From IMG/VR virus record IMGVR_UViG_3300035698_017721, positions 1 to 64,000 of that record: 64,000 bases of DNA, one strand, 5' to 3'. A program made the position numbers and the translations under genes. The notes beneath the pieces are model-generated. The model saw nothing but the letters and a program-made list of their open reading frames with translations, was not told where the DNA came from and made no database searches. Numbering within the stretch: the first letter of the stretch is position 1; every line of letters begins with the position of its first letter. Below, one piece after another: positions 17,115 to 26,323 of the stretch. The DNA is from a virus.

Positions 17115-17449
17115 TTTTTAAACCCACTAAAGGGGATAGTCTTTCCTATCAGTCAGTCTTTAGCAACCTTATCTGGTATGTATTACGTATCCAGATTTGC
17201 CCATCTACGATCGTTGCATGTAGGTAAATACCGATCTGTAGTAGAGAGGAAGCCCGTATTCTTAGAGTCCAAGACCTTGGTTCACTAGTTTAACACACAA
17301 CCTACAACCACGAGTGCCACAAAGCACACGTATTATTTTTTCTTGATAAATACCTGTTGTTCACGGGTAATCGCCAATATATGAATCTAACGATTTTAGA
17401 GACTCTATGGTCACTTCTTCTTGTACTTTCTTCCGGTGCATTTGTTCTA
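17115..17449. other. 335-nt gap; possible structured RNA, no convincing gene
   Basis: No ATG-initiated frame longer than 44 codons is convincing. On the plus strand 17381-17515 could encode a short hydrophobic peptide (LWSLLLVLSSGAFVLLFEF) but overlaps the topoisomerase end. On the minus strand several inverted repeats are visible, such as ATCTGG / CCAGAT around 17174-17204. The gap has higher GC and fewer A-runs than intergenic spacers elsewhere. It may hold a noncoding RNA. Confidence 0.3.
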
Positions 17450-19252
17450 TTATTTGAATTCACCTCTCAACCAAAGTTTCCTCGGCATCGAATCTTTTCC
17501 GAATGCCATATCTAGATACCGTTTGGCATCCTTATCGTTCTTCAGTTGTTGAAGTTGTTTGTTATTCATTATTACTTCCCAATCTTCTTCCGCTAAAGAT
17601 CCAAGACCTTTTAAGAATCGAATTGAAGATGGTTTTCTTTTACCTTTCAACCAATCGTCGAAGTCAGCTTTATCAAAGAAGTATTCTCGCTTCTTCCCGT
17701 CACCGATCGACAACAATGGTATACGCAATCTAAACAGTCTACCTACTTCAATGATGTAAGGAAACCACTTAAAGAACAGGTTTACTAACAGTGAGGCAAT
17801 GTGTCCACCATCTTCATCAGCATCGGCCGCAATAATAACCCTCTTATAACTGAAGTTTCGTTTAGTTCGATCTAGATCTAGATCTAGAATTTGCATCAGT
17901 TCTACGACCTCTTGATTGCTGGATAGATCTGATACAGAACGAACATTCTTGATCTTACCTTTCAATCGGTAAACACCATCAAGTTTGGTATTCCTTTTCT
18001 GTAGGATAGATCCCATTGCCGATTCTCCCTCAACGATAAACAAGTTCTCTATTCTCCCAGATGGTGGGAAGTATTTAGATGAATTTCGTATATCAACTTT
18101 CTTCTTGATCTTCCGAAGTTTCTTGATCTCCGTTTCCATCTTTCGTTCCTCTACTTTCTCAAATAAAGTTTTGAATAGATCGGTCGTGTAGAATTTTCTG
18201 AATGCTTCTCTGAGGTTATCCTTTATGGTTCCTTCAATCTCACCTCTAGTAGAATCCAACCTGGTTTTATTTTGGTCACGGAAACGTACAAGTCTTGGTG
18301 GTAAATTGAACACCAGGAAAGTCTCATAGAAATGATGTCCTAATTGATCATCCAATTTCGCATTTATAGTCTCGTTAACGATCCTCTGATGCATCCCAGT
18401 ACACATGGCTGAGTTGATAGCTGAAAGAGATCCGGAATGGTCGTAGCTCTCATGTATAACGACCGGTCCAATCTTCGTATCGGCAATGAATGCACCTTTA
18501 GGAAAGAACTCTTGATCTAAATCAAATTTCTCGCCATCGAATGTTACATCAAACTTCAATTTCTTAAGAACTGGATCACGGCTAAGAATGAACTTCTTAA
18601 TCACCATCTCGGTTAGTAGGATCTCACGATTCCATTTAGCCTTCTTAAACAAGGTTGATCTAGGTATGAAAGAAACAGTCGTTCCGGTAATAGTTTGTTT
18701 TTCCCGTTTTATTACAGTTTTTTTATTAGGTATGAATTTATCCCATTCTTTATAAAAAAACGAATTATCATTTCTAGTTTCTATACTAAAAAAAGAAGAA
18801 CATATATTAACCAAACTTACACCAAAGCCATTTGTCCCAATAACAGTTTCATCAATATTATCATTGTCAAAATTTGAACCTGCTCGTAAACAACTGACAG
18901 CAGTTTCTATATTAGACAAACCAGAAGACTTGTTTTTCTGTACACCTTTATAAAAACCTGTACCGGTATCTGATACGACTACCTTATTATTTGCTGTATC
19001 AAAATCAACAGTAATAGATTTCATTTTACCTTTCATGCGCTTGGCACAATCTATAGCATTATCTAATACTTCGTGAAATAATTTATAAAACCCGATTGAC
19101 AAATCGTGGCGTTCCATTACTATTTTACCATTACGAATAATAGGTACTAATTCCTCTGATAAAGTTGTAGAACCAATATAAACCGAACTTCGTTTTAATA
19201 CATGTTCCCAATCTTTTAAAACTACAATTTCGTTTTTATCCAATTTTTTCAT
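17450..19252 (-). CDS. DNA topoisomerase II large subunit (gp39+gp60-like, unsplit)
   Basis: ATPase and TOPRIM subunit of the phage type II topoisomerase. GHKL ATPase motifs: EVLDNAID, SDTGTGF and GTNGFGVSLVN. TOPRIM: LFIVEGESAMG and the metal site AADADEDGGHI. About 600 residues, so the parts that are separate genes (39 and 60) in T4 are in one frame here. I chose ATG 19252 (MKKLDKNEIVVLKDW) over the ATG 30 nt upstream because the upstream extension is hydrophobic and lies in the promoter-like spacer. It is divergent from an endonuclease gene 49 nt away. Partner: 10549-11952. Confidence 0.9.
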   Translation of the reverse strand: MKKLDKNEIVVLKDWEHVLKRSSVYIGSTTLSEELVPIIRNGKIVMERHDLSIGFYKLFHEVLDNAIDCAKRMKGKMKSITVDFDTANNKVVVSDTGTGFYKGVQKNKSSGLSNIETAVSCLRAGSNFDNDNIDETVIGTNGFGVSLVNICSSFFSIETRNDNSFFYKEWDKFIPNKKTVIKREKQTITGTTVSFIPRSTLFKKAKWNREILLTEMVIKKFILSRDPVLKKLKFDVTFDGEKFDLDQEFFPKGAFIADTKIGPVVIHESYDHSGSLSAINSAMCTGMHQRIVNETINAKLDDQLGHHFYETFLVFNLPPRLVRFRDQNKTRLDSTRGEIEGTIKDNLREAFRKFYTTDLFKTLFEKVEERKMETEIKKLRKIKKKVDIRNSSKYFPPSGRIENLFIVEGESAMGSILQKRNTKLDGVYRLKGKIKNVRSVSDLSSNQEVVELMQILDLDLDRTKRNFSYKRVIIAADADEDGGHIASLLVNLFFKWFPYIIEVGRLFRLRIPLLSIGDGKKREYFFDKADFDDWLKGKRKPSSIRFLKGLGSLAEEDWEVIMNNKQLQQLKNDKDAKRYLDMAFGKDSMPRKLWLRGEFK

Positions 19253-19301
19253 AAGCACTAATGGTATATACATTATATACAAAAATTAACCGTTAGTTGC
19301 A

Positions 19302-20435
19302 ATGAACAAATTTGAAGTCGAAATAAATTCCGAAAACTTTAATCCGATATTAAAACAGAAGTTACTTGATTTACTGACTAGTATTGATAAATTATCACGA
19401 TATAAAGCCATACTAGTAAAATTTAAACAGAATCATAATTTTAAAGCATGTGGCCGTTTCACTTCAGCCTATTGGATACAACGTGGGTGGTCTAAGGATG
19501 AAGCAATAATCAAGAAGGCGAAATATAAACGGAAATTAAAGCCTGGTCCAATGGAAATTTCTTTCTGGCTAGAAAAAATAAATCCAAACACTAATTTATT
19601 TTATACCGAAGATGAAGCTAAACATAAAATAAAAACTCAGAGACCAGTCAATAAAGAATATTGGTTGGCCAAAGGTCTAACCAAAGAAGAAGCCGTAACT
19701 AAAGTAAAAGAACTCCAAACAAAAAATGGAGATATTTGGGTTAAGAAAAATAAAAAATCACGGCAGAAAGACCGAACACAGACTCAAATATTATATTGGA
19801 AAAATAAACATAATATGACTTTAGTAGAAGCAAAAGCAAAAATTAAGGACGTACAAAATAATATAAGTTTAGATGTACTAATGGTAAAATACGGTAATAT
19901 AGAAGGTAAAATACGATATGATAAAATTTGTACCAAATTATCATTTGCTGGTACTGTGGATGGATATATTAGTCGCTATGGTCCGAAATTGGGTCCGAAA
20001 TTACACAAAGAAAAAACCATTAAATCATGTACGAATAATAGAATTTCTAAAGAATCAATAGTATTTTTCAAAAAAATATATAAATTTTTTCGGGAAAATG
20101 GTATTAAATCAAATGAAATATATTGGGGAATTACTGGATCGAAAGAATATTTCTTACATGAAAAAATTAGTAATAAAATTTTCTGGTATGACTTTACAAT
20201 ACCACACTTAAAAATAATTATTGAATTTCATGGCGTCCGGTTTCATCCTAATCCAAAATGGGACAAAAAACGTTGGGACAAATGGGATTTATTTGGTATG
20301 AAAGCAAACGAAAAATATGAATTTGATACATTTAAGAAAACCTTGGCTTCTAGTCATGGTTATGATTTAATAGAAATATGGTCTGATGAAAAACAACAAT
20401 TTAACATAATTGATCTTAAAAAGTATTTAAAATAA
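19302..20435 (+). CDS. Vsr-like (EDxHD-type) homing endonuclease next to the topoisomerase gene
   Basis: 377-residue protein with several N-terminal repeats of the form Y/FWIxRGWSKDEAxxKxK (residues ~45-140), which look like small DNA-binding helices. The C-terminal nuclease has WYDFTIPHLKIIIEFHG, FHPNPKWDKKRW and YDLIEIWSDE. Divergently transcribed from the topoisomerase large-subunit gene. In T4 the equivalent locus is also a target of a homing endonuclease. A TATATAC-rich stretch lies upstream. Very AT-rich, unlike the flanking gene. Confidence 0.8.
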   Translation: MNKFEVEINSENFNPILKQKLLDLLTSIDKLSRYKAILVKFKQNHNFKACGRFTSAYWIQRGWSKDEAIIKKAKYKRKLKPGPMEISFWLEKINPNTNLFYTEDEAKHKIKTQRPVNKEYWLAKGLTKEEAVTKVKELQTKNGDIWVKKNKKSRQKDRTQTQILYWKNKHNMTLVEAKAKIKDVQNNISLDVLMVKYGNIEGKIRYDKICTKLSFAGTVDGYISRYGPKLGPKLHKEKTIKSCTNNRISKESIVFFKKIYKFFRENGIKSNEIYWGITGSKEYFLHEKISNKIFWYDFTIPHLKIIIEFHGVRFHPNPKWDKKRWDKWDLFGMKANEKYEFDTFKKTLASSHGYDLIEIWSDEKQQFNIIDLKKYLK

Positions 20436-20436
20436 G

Positions 20437-20467
20437 AAGGGCCCAGAAAATTCTGATTCCCTTTAAA
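20437..20467. terminator. weak bidirectional terminator hairpin
   Basis: AAGGG ... CCCTT with an A/T-rich flank between the convergent endonuclease and lipoprotein genes. Confidence 0.4.
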
Positions 20468-20483
20468 AACTTATTTGATTTTA

Positions 20484-20813
20484 TTATTTTCTGGCTTGCA
20501 GAATCTTTCCCATACATTCTCTATATCCAGGGAAATCTGTTGGATTTAATAACAATTTTTTCGGGTCATTTGTCATTTTCAAAATTTCAAATGTTGGCGT
20601 GATTTGCACCAATTGCTCGTTCAAAACTTTATTACACGAGAACATAACCAATGTTATGGTCTCGCCTATACTGAGATCTTGAATTGGCTGTTGTAAAAAA
20701 GCAGATAAGTGATCTGGACCAGCATCAGAACATCCGGATAGTGCAAATAAAACGAACACTATTATGATCGCAATGATCAGGAACTTATTTTCTTTAATCT
20801 TTTTCATCTTCAA
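20484..20813 (-). CDS. small lipoprotein A (109 aa)
   Basis: Basic N-terminus (KMKKIKENKF), a hydrophobic segment and a lipobox ALSGC, so probably a signal-peptidase-II substrate anchored by Cys28. The mature part begins SDAGPDHL and carries QQPIQDLSIGETITLVMFS. The same signal peptide and P-x-x-DLSIG motif recur in the protein at 23417-23617, so the two are paralogues. Lipoproteins in phages can serve in lysis (Rz1-like) or superinfection exclusion; which applies here is unknown. Confidence 0.7.
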   Translation of the reverse strand: MKMKKIKENKFLIIAIIIVFVLFALSGCSDAGPDHLSAFLQQPIQDLSIGETITLVMFSCNKVLNEQLVQITPTFEILKMTNDPKKLLLNPTDFPGYRECMGKILQARK

Positions 20814-20823
20814 AATATAAGAA

Positions 20824-20850
20824 GCCCCCTGTAACCGAAATTACAGGGGA
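20824..20850 (-). terminator. intrinsic terminator
   Basis: CCCCTGTAA / TTACAGGGG hairpin with a T-rich tail on the minus strand, downstream of the 20876-21250 gene. Confidence 0.65.
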
Positions 20851-20875
20851 CCAATAAATCAAATCAGTTGATCAA

Positions 20876-21250
20876 TTACTTGATCAATTGCTTCTCAAGA
20901 TCTTTAACACTCAGAGACGCAAGATCGGAATCTTTCTTCTGCTGGATAAGACCAAGAATTTTTTGATTGTGTGCTCTAACGTCAGCACTTTTAGTTGCAA
21001 CCTCAGCAGCCTCAACTTTATCCGTAAGGATGTCAAGAACAATATCAAATCGCAATTTGATGTCCTTATCCTTTGTGGTTTTCTTGGCCACGAAAGACTT
21101 ACCCTTAGAATTTTTGTGATCTTCTTCAAGACCAACTGCCAAAGTGTCTAACTCTGCGATCGAAAGATCCCATAATTGCTCAGGAGAAAGTGAACCTCTT
21201 GAGGTTTGAATTCTCAACTTTTGTTTTGTTGCTTGTTTATACATTTCCAT
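20876..21250 (-). CDS. conserved phage protein (124 aa)
   Basis: The start follows a pattern I recognise from many unrelated phages: KQKLRIQTSRGSLSPEQLWD near the N-terminus, then LTDKVEAAEVATKSADVRA and a C-terminal LSVKDLEKQL. The central part is helical and charged. The biochemical role is not established. It precedes the terminator at 20824-20850. Confidence 0.7.
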   Translation of the reverse strand: MEMYKQATKQKLRIQTSRGSLSPEQLWDLSIAELDTLAVGLEEDHKNSKGKSFVAKKTTKDKDIKLRFDIVLDILTDKVEAAEVATKSADVRAHNQKILGLIQQKKDSDLASLSVKDLEKQLIK

Positions 21251-21269
21251 TTTACTTATTGATTACTAT

Positions 21270-23424
21270 TTAAAATTTGATTTTTACTACTCTTTTGAAA
21301 CTACCACTTAACCTAACGATTAACTCGTCTTGTACAGTAGCATTGAAGCCAAGACCCGACAACTGATCTCCATCAGGCTCAATCATATTGGTAGCTCCTA
21401 AGACCTCCAATACTTTTCTATGCTCCAACAACTCTGGAATCAAGTTCTCATTATGGAACCCTCTGATCTTGCTTGGAGTTCTACATCCATCAAGACCGAA
21501 GATATAATGAGAGTTACCAATCTTATTCTTTCCCCAGTGGTTAGGAGATAGACATACCAGATTCACCTTGTGAAACTCATTGGTGTCAAGATTCCACAAC
21601 TCTTGTGTCGTAACGCCAGAAGTCTCCAATGAATGCTTGATTGAGAATACACCATTCTTCAAACTTACAGTTGCAACATCTATTTTACCCGAAACCGGAC
21701 GATCATACGTATAAGAGTATAGTTCACCGTTAAATTCGATCTCTGCGTGGAAACCTTTTGAGTTTCTACCGTTGAATTGGTGGACTAGAAATTTATACGA
21801 ACCATCTTTCATTTTACTGAGTGACGGATACGTGATATTCTCAACAACATCATGACCATTGTTCTTATGATTCTGTGGTTGTGTAATGTCGATGTCAAGA
21901 TTACCTCCAGTTGCATAACTTACTTTATGGCTGTAATAGATAGTATTACCGCCTGGTTCAACACAATGTGCATCAAGATCTGAGTTGTCTACAGTATCTT
22001 CTGCCCACATGATAGAGAAACGTAAAACACCATCAACTTTACCACCTTGTGACTTAACCGCTTCCTTGATCTGGGACTTACCAGCCAGGTTACCATTGAA
22101 GTTCCAAGAATAGTTGTTATCCCACTTGAAGATAGGCTTGCTATCAACATGCTTCGATGTTGTCAACGTCACCAAGTTACCTTGCTGCTTGTTCTCCAAG
22201 AATGCTTCGACCATTGTACACTTAGGAAGAATGTCCTTCATGAATTTTGCAATTGAAACTTCTTCGATTGTGTCGAAAGTAGATCTCTTATGTCTAGTAG
22301 GAGCCGCTGACTTGACACTATCAAACATCGATGCATTCTTAACCTCACCAGAAGTTGCAATGTGCTTGATCTCAGATACGTTAATATCCTTGATAGTTGC
22401 AGCTCTTCGTTCAAAGGATTCGACATATCCATTTTCTTCAACGAATTTCTGAGCAGCTTCAATCTGACGCTTAGTAATAGGTGCAACAGCCTTATGATAG
22501 TTTGCAGGATCAACTCGCTTATTCCAGCTCTCGCAAGCCTTGTTCAACTCTTCTCCTTCAGCTAACTCGGTACACAATACACCGATCAACGAATTTTTGA
22601 ATTTCGCAGTCCGATCATTCATTGTGTAAGTATTCAGCCAACACCAAACGTCTTTGTCCATTTTGGTATCATCATAGCTAGTCTTCAAAACAATCGCTTC
22701 ATCAATGACATGTACATGTGCTGGACCGTCTAAAAGACTTCCCTGCTCAATTAGATCTTTAACAAGATTCAATGTATCAAGACTGATCTCTGACATTGCT
22801 CGTTTGAATACTGAATACTTATCACGGTATACACCACGGATCGATTCAACAGAATTTCCAGTAGTATCAACGAACTTCTTATCAACCACAACATTCATGT
22901 GATTGAACGTACGGATCTCTTTAGCTTTAACAACGCCATAAAGTTCAGCTTCCTCCTTAGTATACTGCTTATGATTTAGTGTCATACCAAGCTGAAAGGT
23001 CTCATGACTTTTCTTACATACTTCGTAAGGAAGACTGTTCAATTCCGCGAAAGTCTCGAAGAACACATCTTGAACCACACTTGATTTAAGAAGTGCATCC
23101 ATTGCTTCGGCAACAACTTTCTTTATATGGAGCTTCAACATCTACTGAGCTAAACATGGTTATCATGTTTCCATCTGCATCAAAGGCAATTACATTACCA
23201 TATCTACGGATGAAGTTGTTGCAGTTGTTGCAATTATGTGTTGTGCTTTCAGGATCACGAAATACTACGTCAGTACCCTCTTCAAAGGATGCTAAATAAC
23301 ATTTGTACAATTCTCTACCTGTAACGCTAGAAACAAACAATTTGTTTGTCTTAGACATCGCAGCAAATGATTCCTGAATTTTCTTTGTAAACTTTTCCAT
23401 TTTTTCTATTTTCGTTTCATCCAT
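21270..23424 (-). CDS. large conserved phage protein split by a +1 frame break
   Basis: Two overlapping frames read as one protein. The first (ATG 23424) has HNCNNCNNFIRRYGNVIAFD, a Cys-cluster signature seen at the N-terminus of a large phage protein family, and ends 112 residues later. The second (to TAA at 21270, 623 aa) continues as KKVVAEAMDALLKSS, with a later beta-rich RFSIMWAEDTVDNSDLDAHC domain. The two match in register if one base is dropped near 23120 at TATAAAGAAAG (VEAPYK to KVVAEA), a point where tRNA-Lys could slip from AAA to AAG. As written, the second frame also has an in-frame ATG at 23141. Function unknown. Confidence 0.6.
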
Positions 23425-23617
23425 TCAACACATTAGCACCCACACAACTAATAAGAACTAGAAGCATCATATCACCGATACTCAAATCTCGAACCGGTTG
23501 TTCTAATGCCTCAACCAACTTACTAGATTCTTCATTTGAACAACCTGAAGCAAATATAATAAGTAGTATCACTACTATGGCTAATAACGTAAATTTATTT
23601 TCCTTAATTTTTTTCAT
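23417..23617 (-). CDS. small lipoprotein B (66 aa), paralogue of 20484-20813
   Basis: Begins MKKIKENKFTLLAI, has the lipobox FASGC and the shared motif EQPVRDLSIGD, but stops after a second hydrophobic stretch (MMLLVLISCVGANVL). It is a shortened copy of the other lipoprotein; the C-terminal half is missing. Both lie in the same minus-strand operon region, pointing to duplication and divergence. Confidence 0.65.
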   Translation of the reverse strand: MKKIKENKFTLLAIVVILLIIFASGCSNEESSKLVEALEQPVRDLSIGDMMLLVLISCVGANVLNG

Positions 23618-23901
23618 CCGTATTTTTCTTGAATGTAGGATTCAATTTGTGAAATATCAGTTAAAGTTTTTACTTGATCATTTCCGTAAACATAAGCGAC
23701 CTCATAAAATTCTTGAATATTATTTTTGACTTTAATATCAAGATGGCAATCATAATCGTAAGAACTTTCAACGTGATAAATCCCGAAATGTATTATGTCT
23801 TCTTTGTACCAACCATGACCTTTTTCAATCTCGAAAAAATCATATATCACATTGCGTGCTTCAAGTTCTGTTAATAGTTGCCTGATAACATCACGAGTCA
23901 T
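23614..23901 (-). CDS. hypothetical protein (95 aa)
   Basis: Unrecognised soluble alpha/beta protein rich in Tyr and acidic residues (IYHVESSYDYDCHLDIKVK). Overlaps both neighbours by 4 nt. Confidence 0.6.
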   Translation of the reverse strand: MTRDVIRQLLTELEARNVIYDFFEIEKGHGWYKEDIIHFGIYHVESSYDYDCHLDIKVKNNIQEFYEVAYVYGNDQVKTLTDISQIESYIQEKYG

Positions 23902-24419
23902 TTAATGAATATTTTCAAAGTCCTATTTTCATCCTGTAAAGATGGTTCCACCGTTTCACAAGACATGTTTACATAAGCTCGCCCGGTTTTATCTATCACC
24001 TCTACTCTTGTACAATGTACGAAACGTGATTGAAAATACTCTTCTGTCCACTCACCAATTTTCCAATTTTTTGATGCATAAACCCCATGTTTCTCGAAAT
24101 GTTCATCCTGTTTAGCCTGGATGAAATGCATAGCAGAATAATCTTTCCACGACAATCGATTTCTAAATTTTTCTTGATACTCGGGCGATTGATCAGAAAA
24201 AAACAAGTGTCTAGTCACATCAAAAACTTTTGGACATATGTCACCGTTCACTAATTTGAATTCACCATCAACTTCATATTCTAACAATATATCGTTTTCG
24301 ACAGCACAAAGAATATCGCCCGTGTGTGAGAACGCATAACTTTCAAATTTACCATGAGCTACATCGTCTGAAGTTTTCACGATAAGTATTTGCCCTGGTT
24401 CCATGTCTGAATCAGTCAT
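23898..24419 (-). CDS. hypothetical protein (173 aa)
   Basis: Unrecognised soluble protein; N-terminal beta strands (GQILIVKTSDDVAHG, LEYEVDGEFKL) could form a small barrel. Overlapping start and stop with its neighbours place it in the operon. No catalytic motif seen. Confidence 0.6.
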   Translation of the reverse strand: MTDSDMEPGQILIVKTSDDVAHGKFESYAFSHTGDILCAVENDILLEYEVDGEFKLVNGDICPKVFDVTRHLFFSDQSPEYQEKFRNRLSWKDYSAMHFIQAKQDEHFEKHGVYASKNWKIGEWTEEYFQSRFVHCTRVEVIDKTGRAYVNMSCETVEPSLQDENRTLKIFIK

Positions 24420-24760
24420 TAGTCTAATACTGGTTTCTGTGAATACTTAATTGGTGGTAACGAAGCCTTTGGTGGTAATTGCGATTTAGAAAATTCACCG
24501 AATACTTCGAGAACTTTGACAGCAACATATTCCGGTAACTGGGTTTTTGCATTAAGTGAGTCTTCGCCCCAAGCTGGATCATAATCAATCCACTCTTTAA
24601 GTTGATTGAAATGATACCCATTATCAAATATTGGATTAGAACTTGCCTTCTTCCAATACTCAGGTGGATACGTTTCCAAAGCCTTCTTCAGAATGTTGTA
24701 TAATTCAATCTTCGTGAACTTATGATATTGTGCTAATTGCTCAGCTTCCTGTGTTGTCAT
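24419..24760 (-). CDS. hypothetical protein (113 aa)
   Basis: Unrecognised helical protein (QEAEQLAQYHKFTKIELYN) with a Pro-rich C-terminus. Coupled to the small upstream gene by ATGA. Confidence 0.6.
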   Translation of the reverse strand: MTTQEAEQLAQYHKFTKIELYNILKKALETYPPEYWKKASSNPIFDNGYHFNQLKEWIDYDPAWGEDSLNAKTQLPEYVAVKVLEVFGEFSKSQLPPKASLPPIKYSQKPVLD

Positions 24761-24882
24761 TGAAATGATCTTCTATAATTATCAATTGCTTCTTTAAGTT
24801 CTGTTCCTAACATGACCATAGAACCAGCAGCATCTAACTCAGCCAAACGATCAATCTTTTTTAAATGTTGTTCTATTTCCAT
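24757..24882 (-). CDS. small helical protein (41 aa)
   Basis: Amphipathic helix throughout (MEIEQHLKKIDRLAELDAAG). ATG 24882 overlaps the end of the deoxyribosyltransferase-like gene, and its TGA overlaps the next ATG; this tight coupling is the main support for a real gene. Confidence 0.5.
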   Translation of the reverse strand: MEIEQHLKKIDRLAELDAAGSMVMLGTELKEAIDNYRRSFQ

Positions 24883-25379
24883 TCGGATCTTAATTGGGTT
24901 CGGATCTTATTAGCCTTATGTAATTCGATACTAACGTGTAACATCTCATCTAAGGTCTCTACAAGGAATACGTTAGATAGATTCCACTTTCGGATATGTG
25001 CCAATTGAAGTGCTCGCATTCGGCAAGATTCTTTATACAATGGATTCTCCATCCCGTTGTCAAGAGGTTTTAAACTTTCATCATGGAACTTATCAATTAG
25101 AAATACAAAGTCTCTACGATCATCGTATCTCATTGCCTGAGCGATAGAAAACCCTATTTCACCAAGGCTACCAAGACCCCATGTTTCAGCAAGAACAGGA
25201 AATAGGATAATTTGGTCAGTTGCAAGATGGTCGGCTTCGACCTCTGCATCTTCTGGTTTCCAATCGTCTACTTGAGGATTGAAATATTCGATACCAAGAA
25301 CATCATACTGAGCGATAAATTTATCTCGCCATACTGATCCGCCACATGTACCGAATAACCCTACTACTAATTTATTCAT
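24873..25379 (-). CDS. nucleoside 2-deoxyribosyltransferase-like protein
   Basis: 168 residues with the pattern of the nucleoside-deoxyribosyltransferase-like superfamily: an N-terminal strand and glycine loop VVGLFGTCGGSVWRD, then YFNPQVDDW, the Asp-rich ADHLATD and ILFPVLAETWGLGSLGEIGFS. In related enzymes a Glu at the ETxGxGSLxEIG site is catalytic. Family members transfer or cleave N-glycosidic bonds of nucleosides; a salvage role or NAD-related activity is plausible. It precedes small genes of unknown role. Confidence 0.7.
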   Translation of the reverse strand: MNKLVVGLFGTCGGSVWRDKFIAQYDVLGIEYFNPQVDDWKPEDAEVEADHLATDQIILFPVLAETWGLGSLGEIGFSIAQAMRYDDRRDFVFLIDKFHDESLKPLDNGMENPLYKESCRMRALQLAHIRKWNLSNVFLVETLDEMLHVSIELHKANKIRTQLRSEWK

Positions 25380-25428
25380 AGAGCCAAGATAGAATTAAAC
25401 TATGAAAAGCTGCAGGTTTTATGGAAGT

Positions 25429-25776
25429 TTACCAGTTATCTTTTCCGTCTTCGTAACGTTCGGTATTCTCTTCCTTGTATGGTCCACAGAATCTCCAAAC
25501 TTGCTTACCAAACTTTGTATAGTATTCAATCATTTCATATGATAAAAGATACTTACGAATCTTATTCTGTTCAATCCAGTTACTATTACCTAATTTTTCA
25601 CCATTAGGCTTAATGTAAACACGGCCACTACCAAAAATATATTTACCACCAGTGTCTTTAAATCGTTCTGTACGTTCTCGTCCCCCAAAAAGTCGTTCAA
25701 AGAAAATTGGATAAAATGTAACGATATAAATACTAAGATCCTTATCGTCATTTACTATGTGTGTGATCTTGCTCAT
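25429..25776 (-). CDS. hypothetical protein (115 aa)
   Basis: Unrecognised soluble alpha/beta protein with aromatic-rich core (YIVTFYPIFFERLFGG). Overlaps the upstream gene by 4 nt. No motif. Confidence 0.6.
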   Translation of the reverse strand: MSKITHIVNDDKDLSIYIVTFYPIFFERLFGGRERTERFKDTGGKYIFGSGRVYIKPNGEKLGNSNWIEQNKIRKYLLSYEMIEYYTKFGKQVWRFCGPYKEENTERYEDGKDNW

Positions 25777-26066
25777 ACAAGAAGTTTACATATTGGCGCC
25801 TGAATAAAACCGCTTGATATACTTCTACCTGTAGGTTCAACCACTTTGGCCTTAATCAAGGTAGACAACATTCCTTCGTTTTCTGACCAATTTTTGATTA
25901 CAACTTCATCGTCTGCTAATGGTTCATCAGGAAAGTCAACAGTTGCCACAGCAACTCTAAGTCCGTCCATAACATCATTTAAAACGAGAGCAGGTCTTCC
26001 ACTACGATAGCTCTTAATTTCAAGCCTACACGAGTATTGATTGAACTGTATTTCGATTGTCTTCAT
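25773..26066 (-). CDS. conserved phage protein (97 aa)
   Basis: Pattern familiar from phages of many hosts: an Ala/Val-rich strand region (RVAVATVDFPDEPLADDEV) followed by NWSENEGML and a C-terminus GRSISSGFIQAPICKL. The family has no known function. Coupled to both neighbours by 4-nt overlaps. Confidence 0.65.
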   Translation of the reverse strand: MKTIEIQFNQYSCRLEIKSYRSGRPALVLNDVMDGLRVAVATVDFPDEPLADDEVVIKNWSENEGMLSTLIKAKVVEPTGRSISSGFIQAPICKLLV

Positions 26067-26323
26067 CTTCGGTAAAGGTTATATGCTTCTTCATCACATG
26101 GAACGAGTAATCTGATACTCTTTTCCATTGTCAGTTTATCACCACTTCTTTCAATGAAACCCCACGATTGATGGGCATGATGGTAATAGATACACCAATC
26201 ATGAACCCTACCCCTCTTTGCGATCCATCTTACAGGACCGTCAAAGATTTGGGGTAGGGTTATTTCACCTCTAGCAAATACCGTTTCTTCCGGCATCGCT
26301 TTAAGTTGTGCTAGATCAAGCAT
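26063..26323 (-). CDS. conserved phage protein (86 aa)
   Basis: Resembles a widespread small phage family with the core RWIAKRGRVHDWCIYYHHAH, GDK and LVPCDEEAYNLYR. Compact alpha/beta; function unknown. It overlaps the 26316-26993 gene. Confidence 0.65.
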   Translation of the reverse strand: MLDLAQLKAMPEETVFARGEITLPQIFDGPVRWIAKRGRVHDWCIYYHHAHQSWGFIERSGDKLTMEKSIRLLVPCDEEAYNLYRR

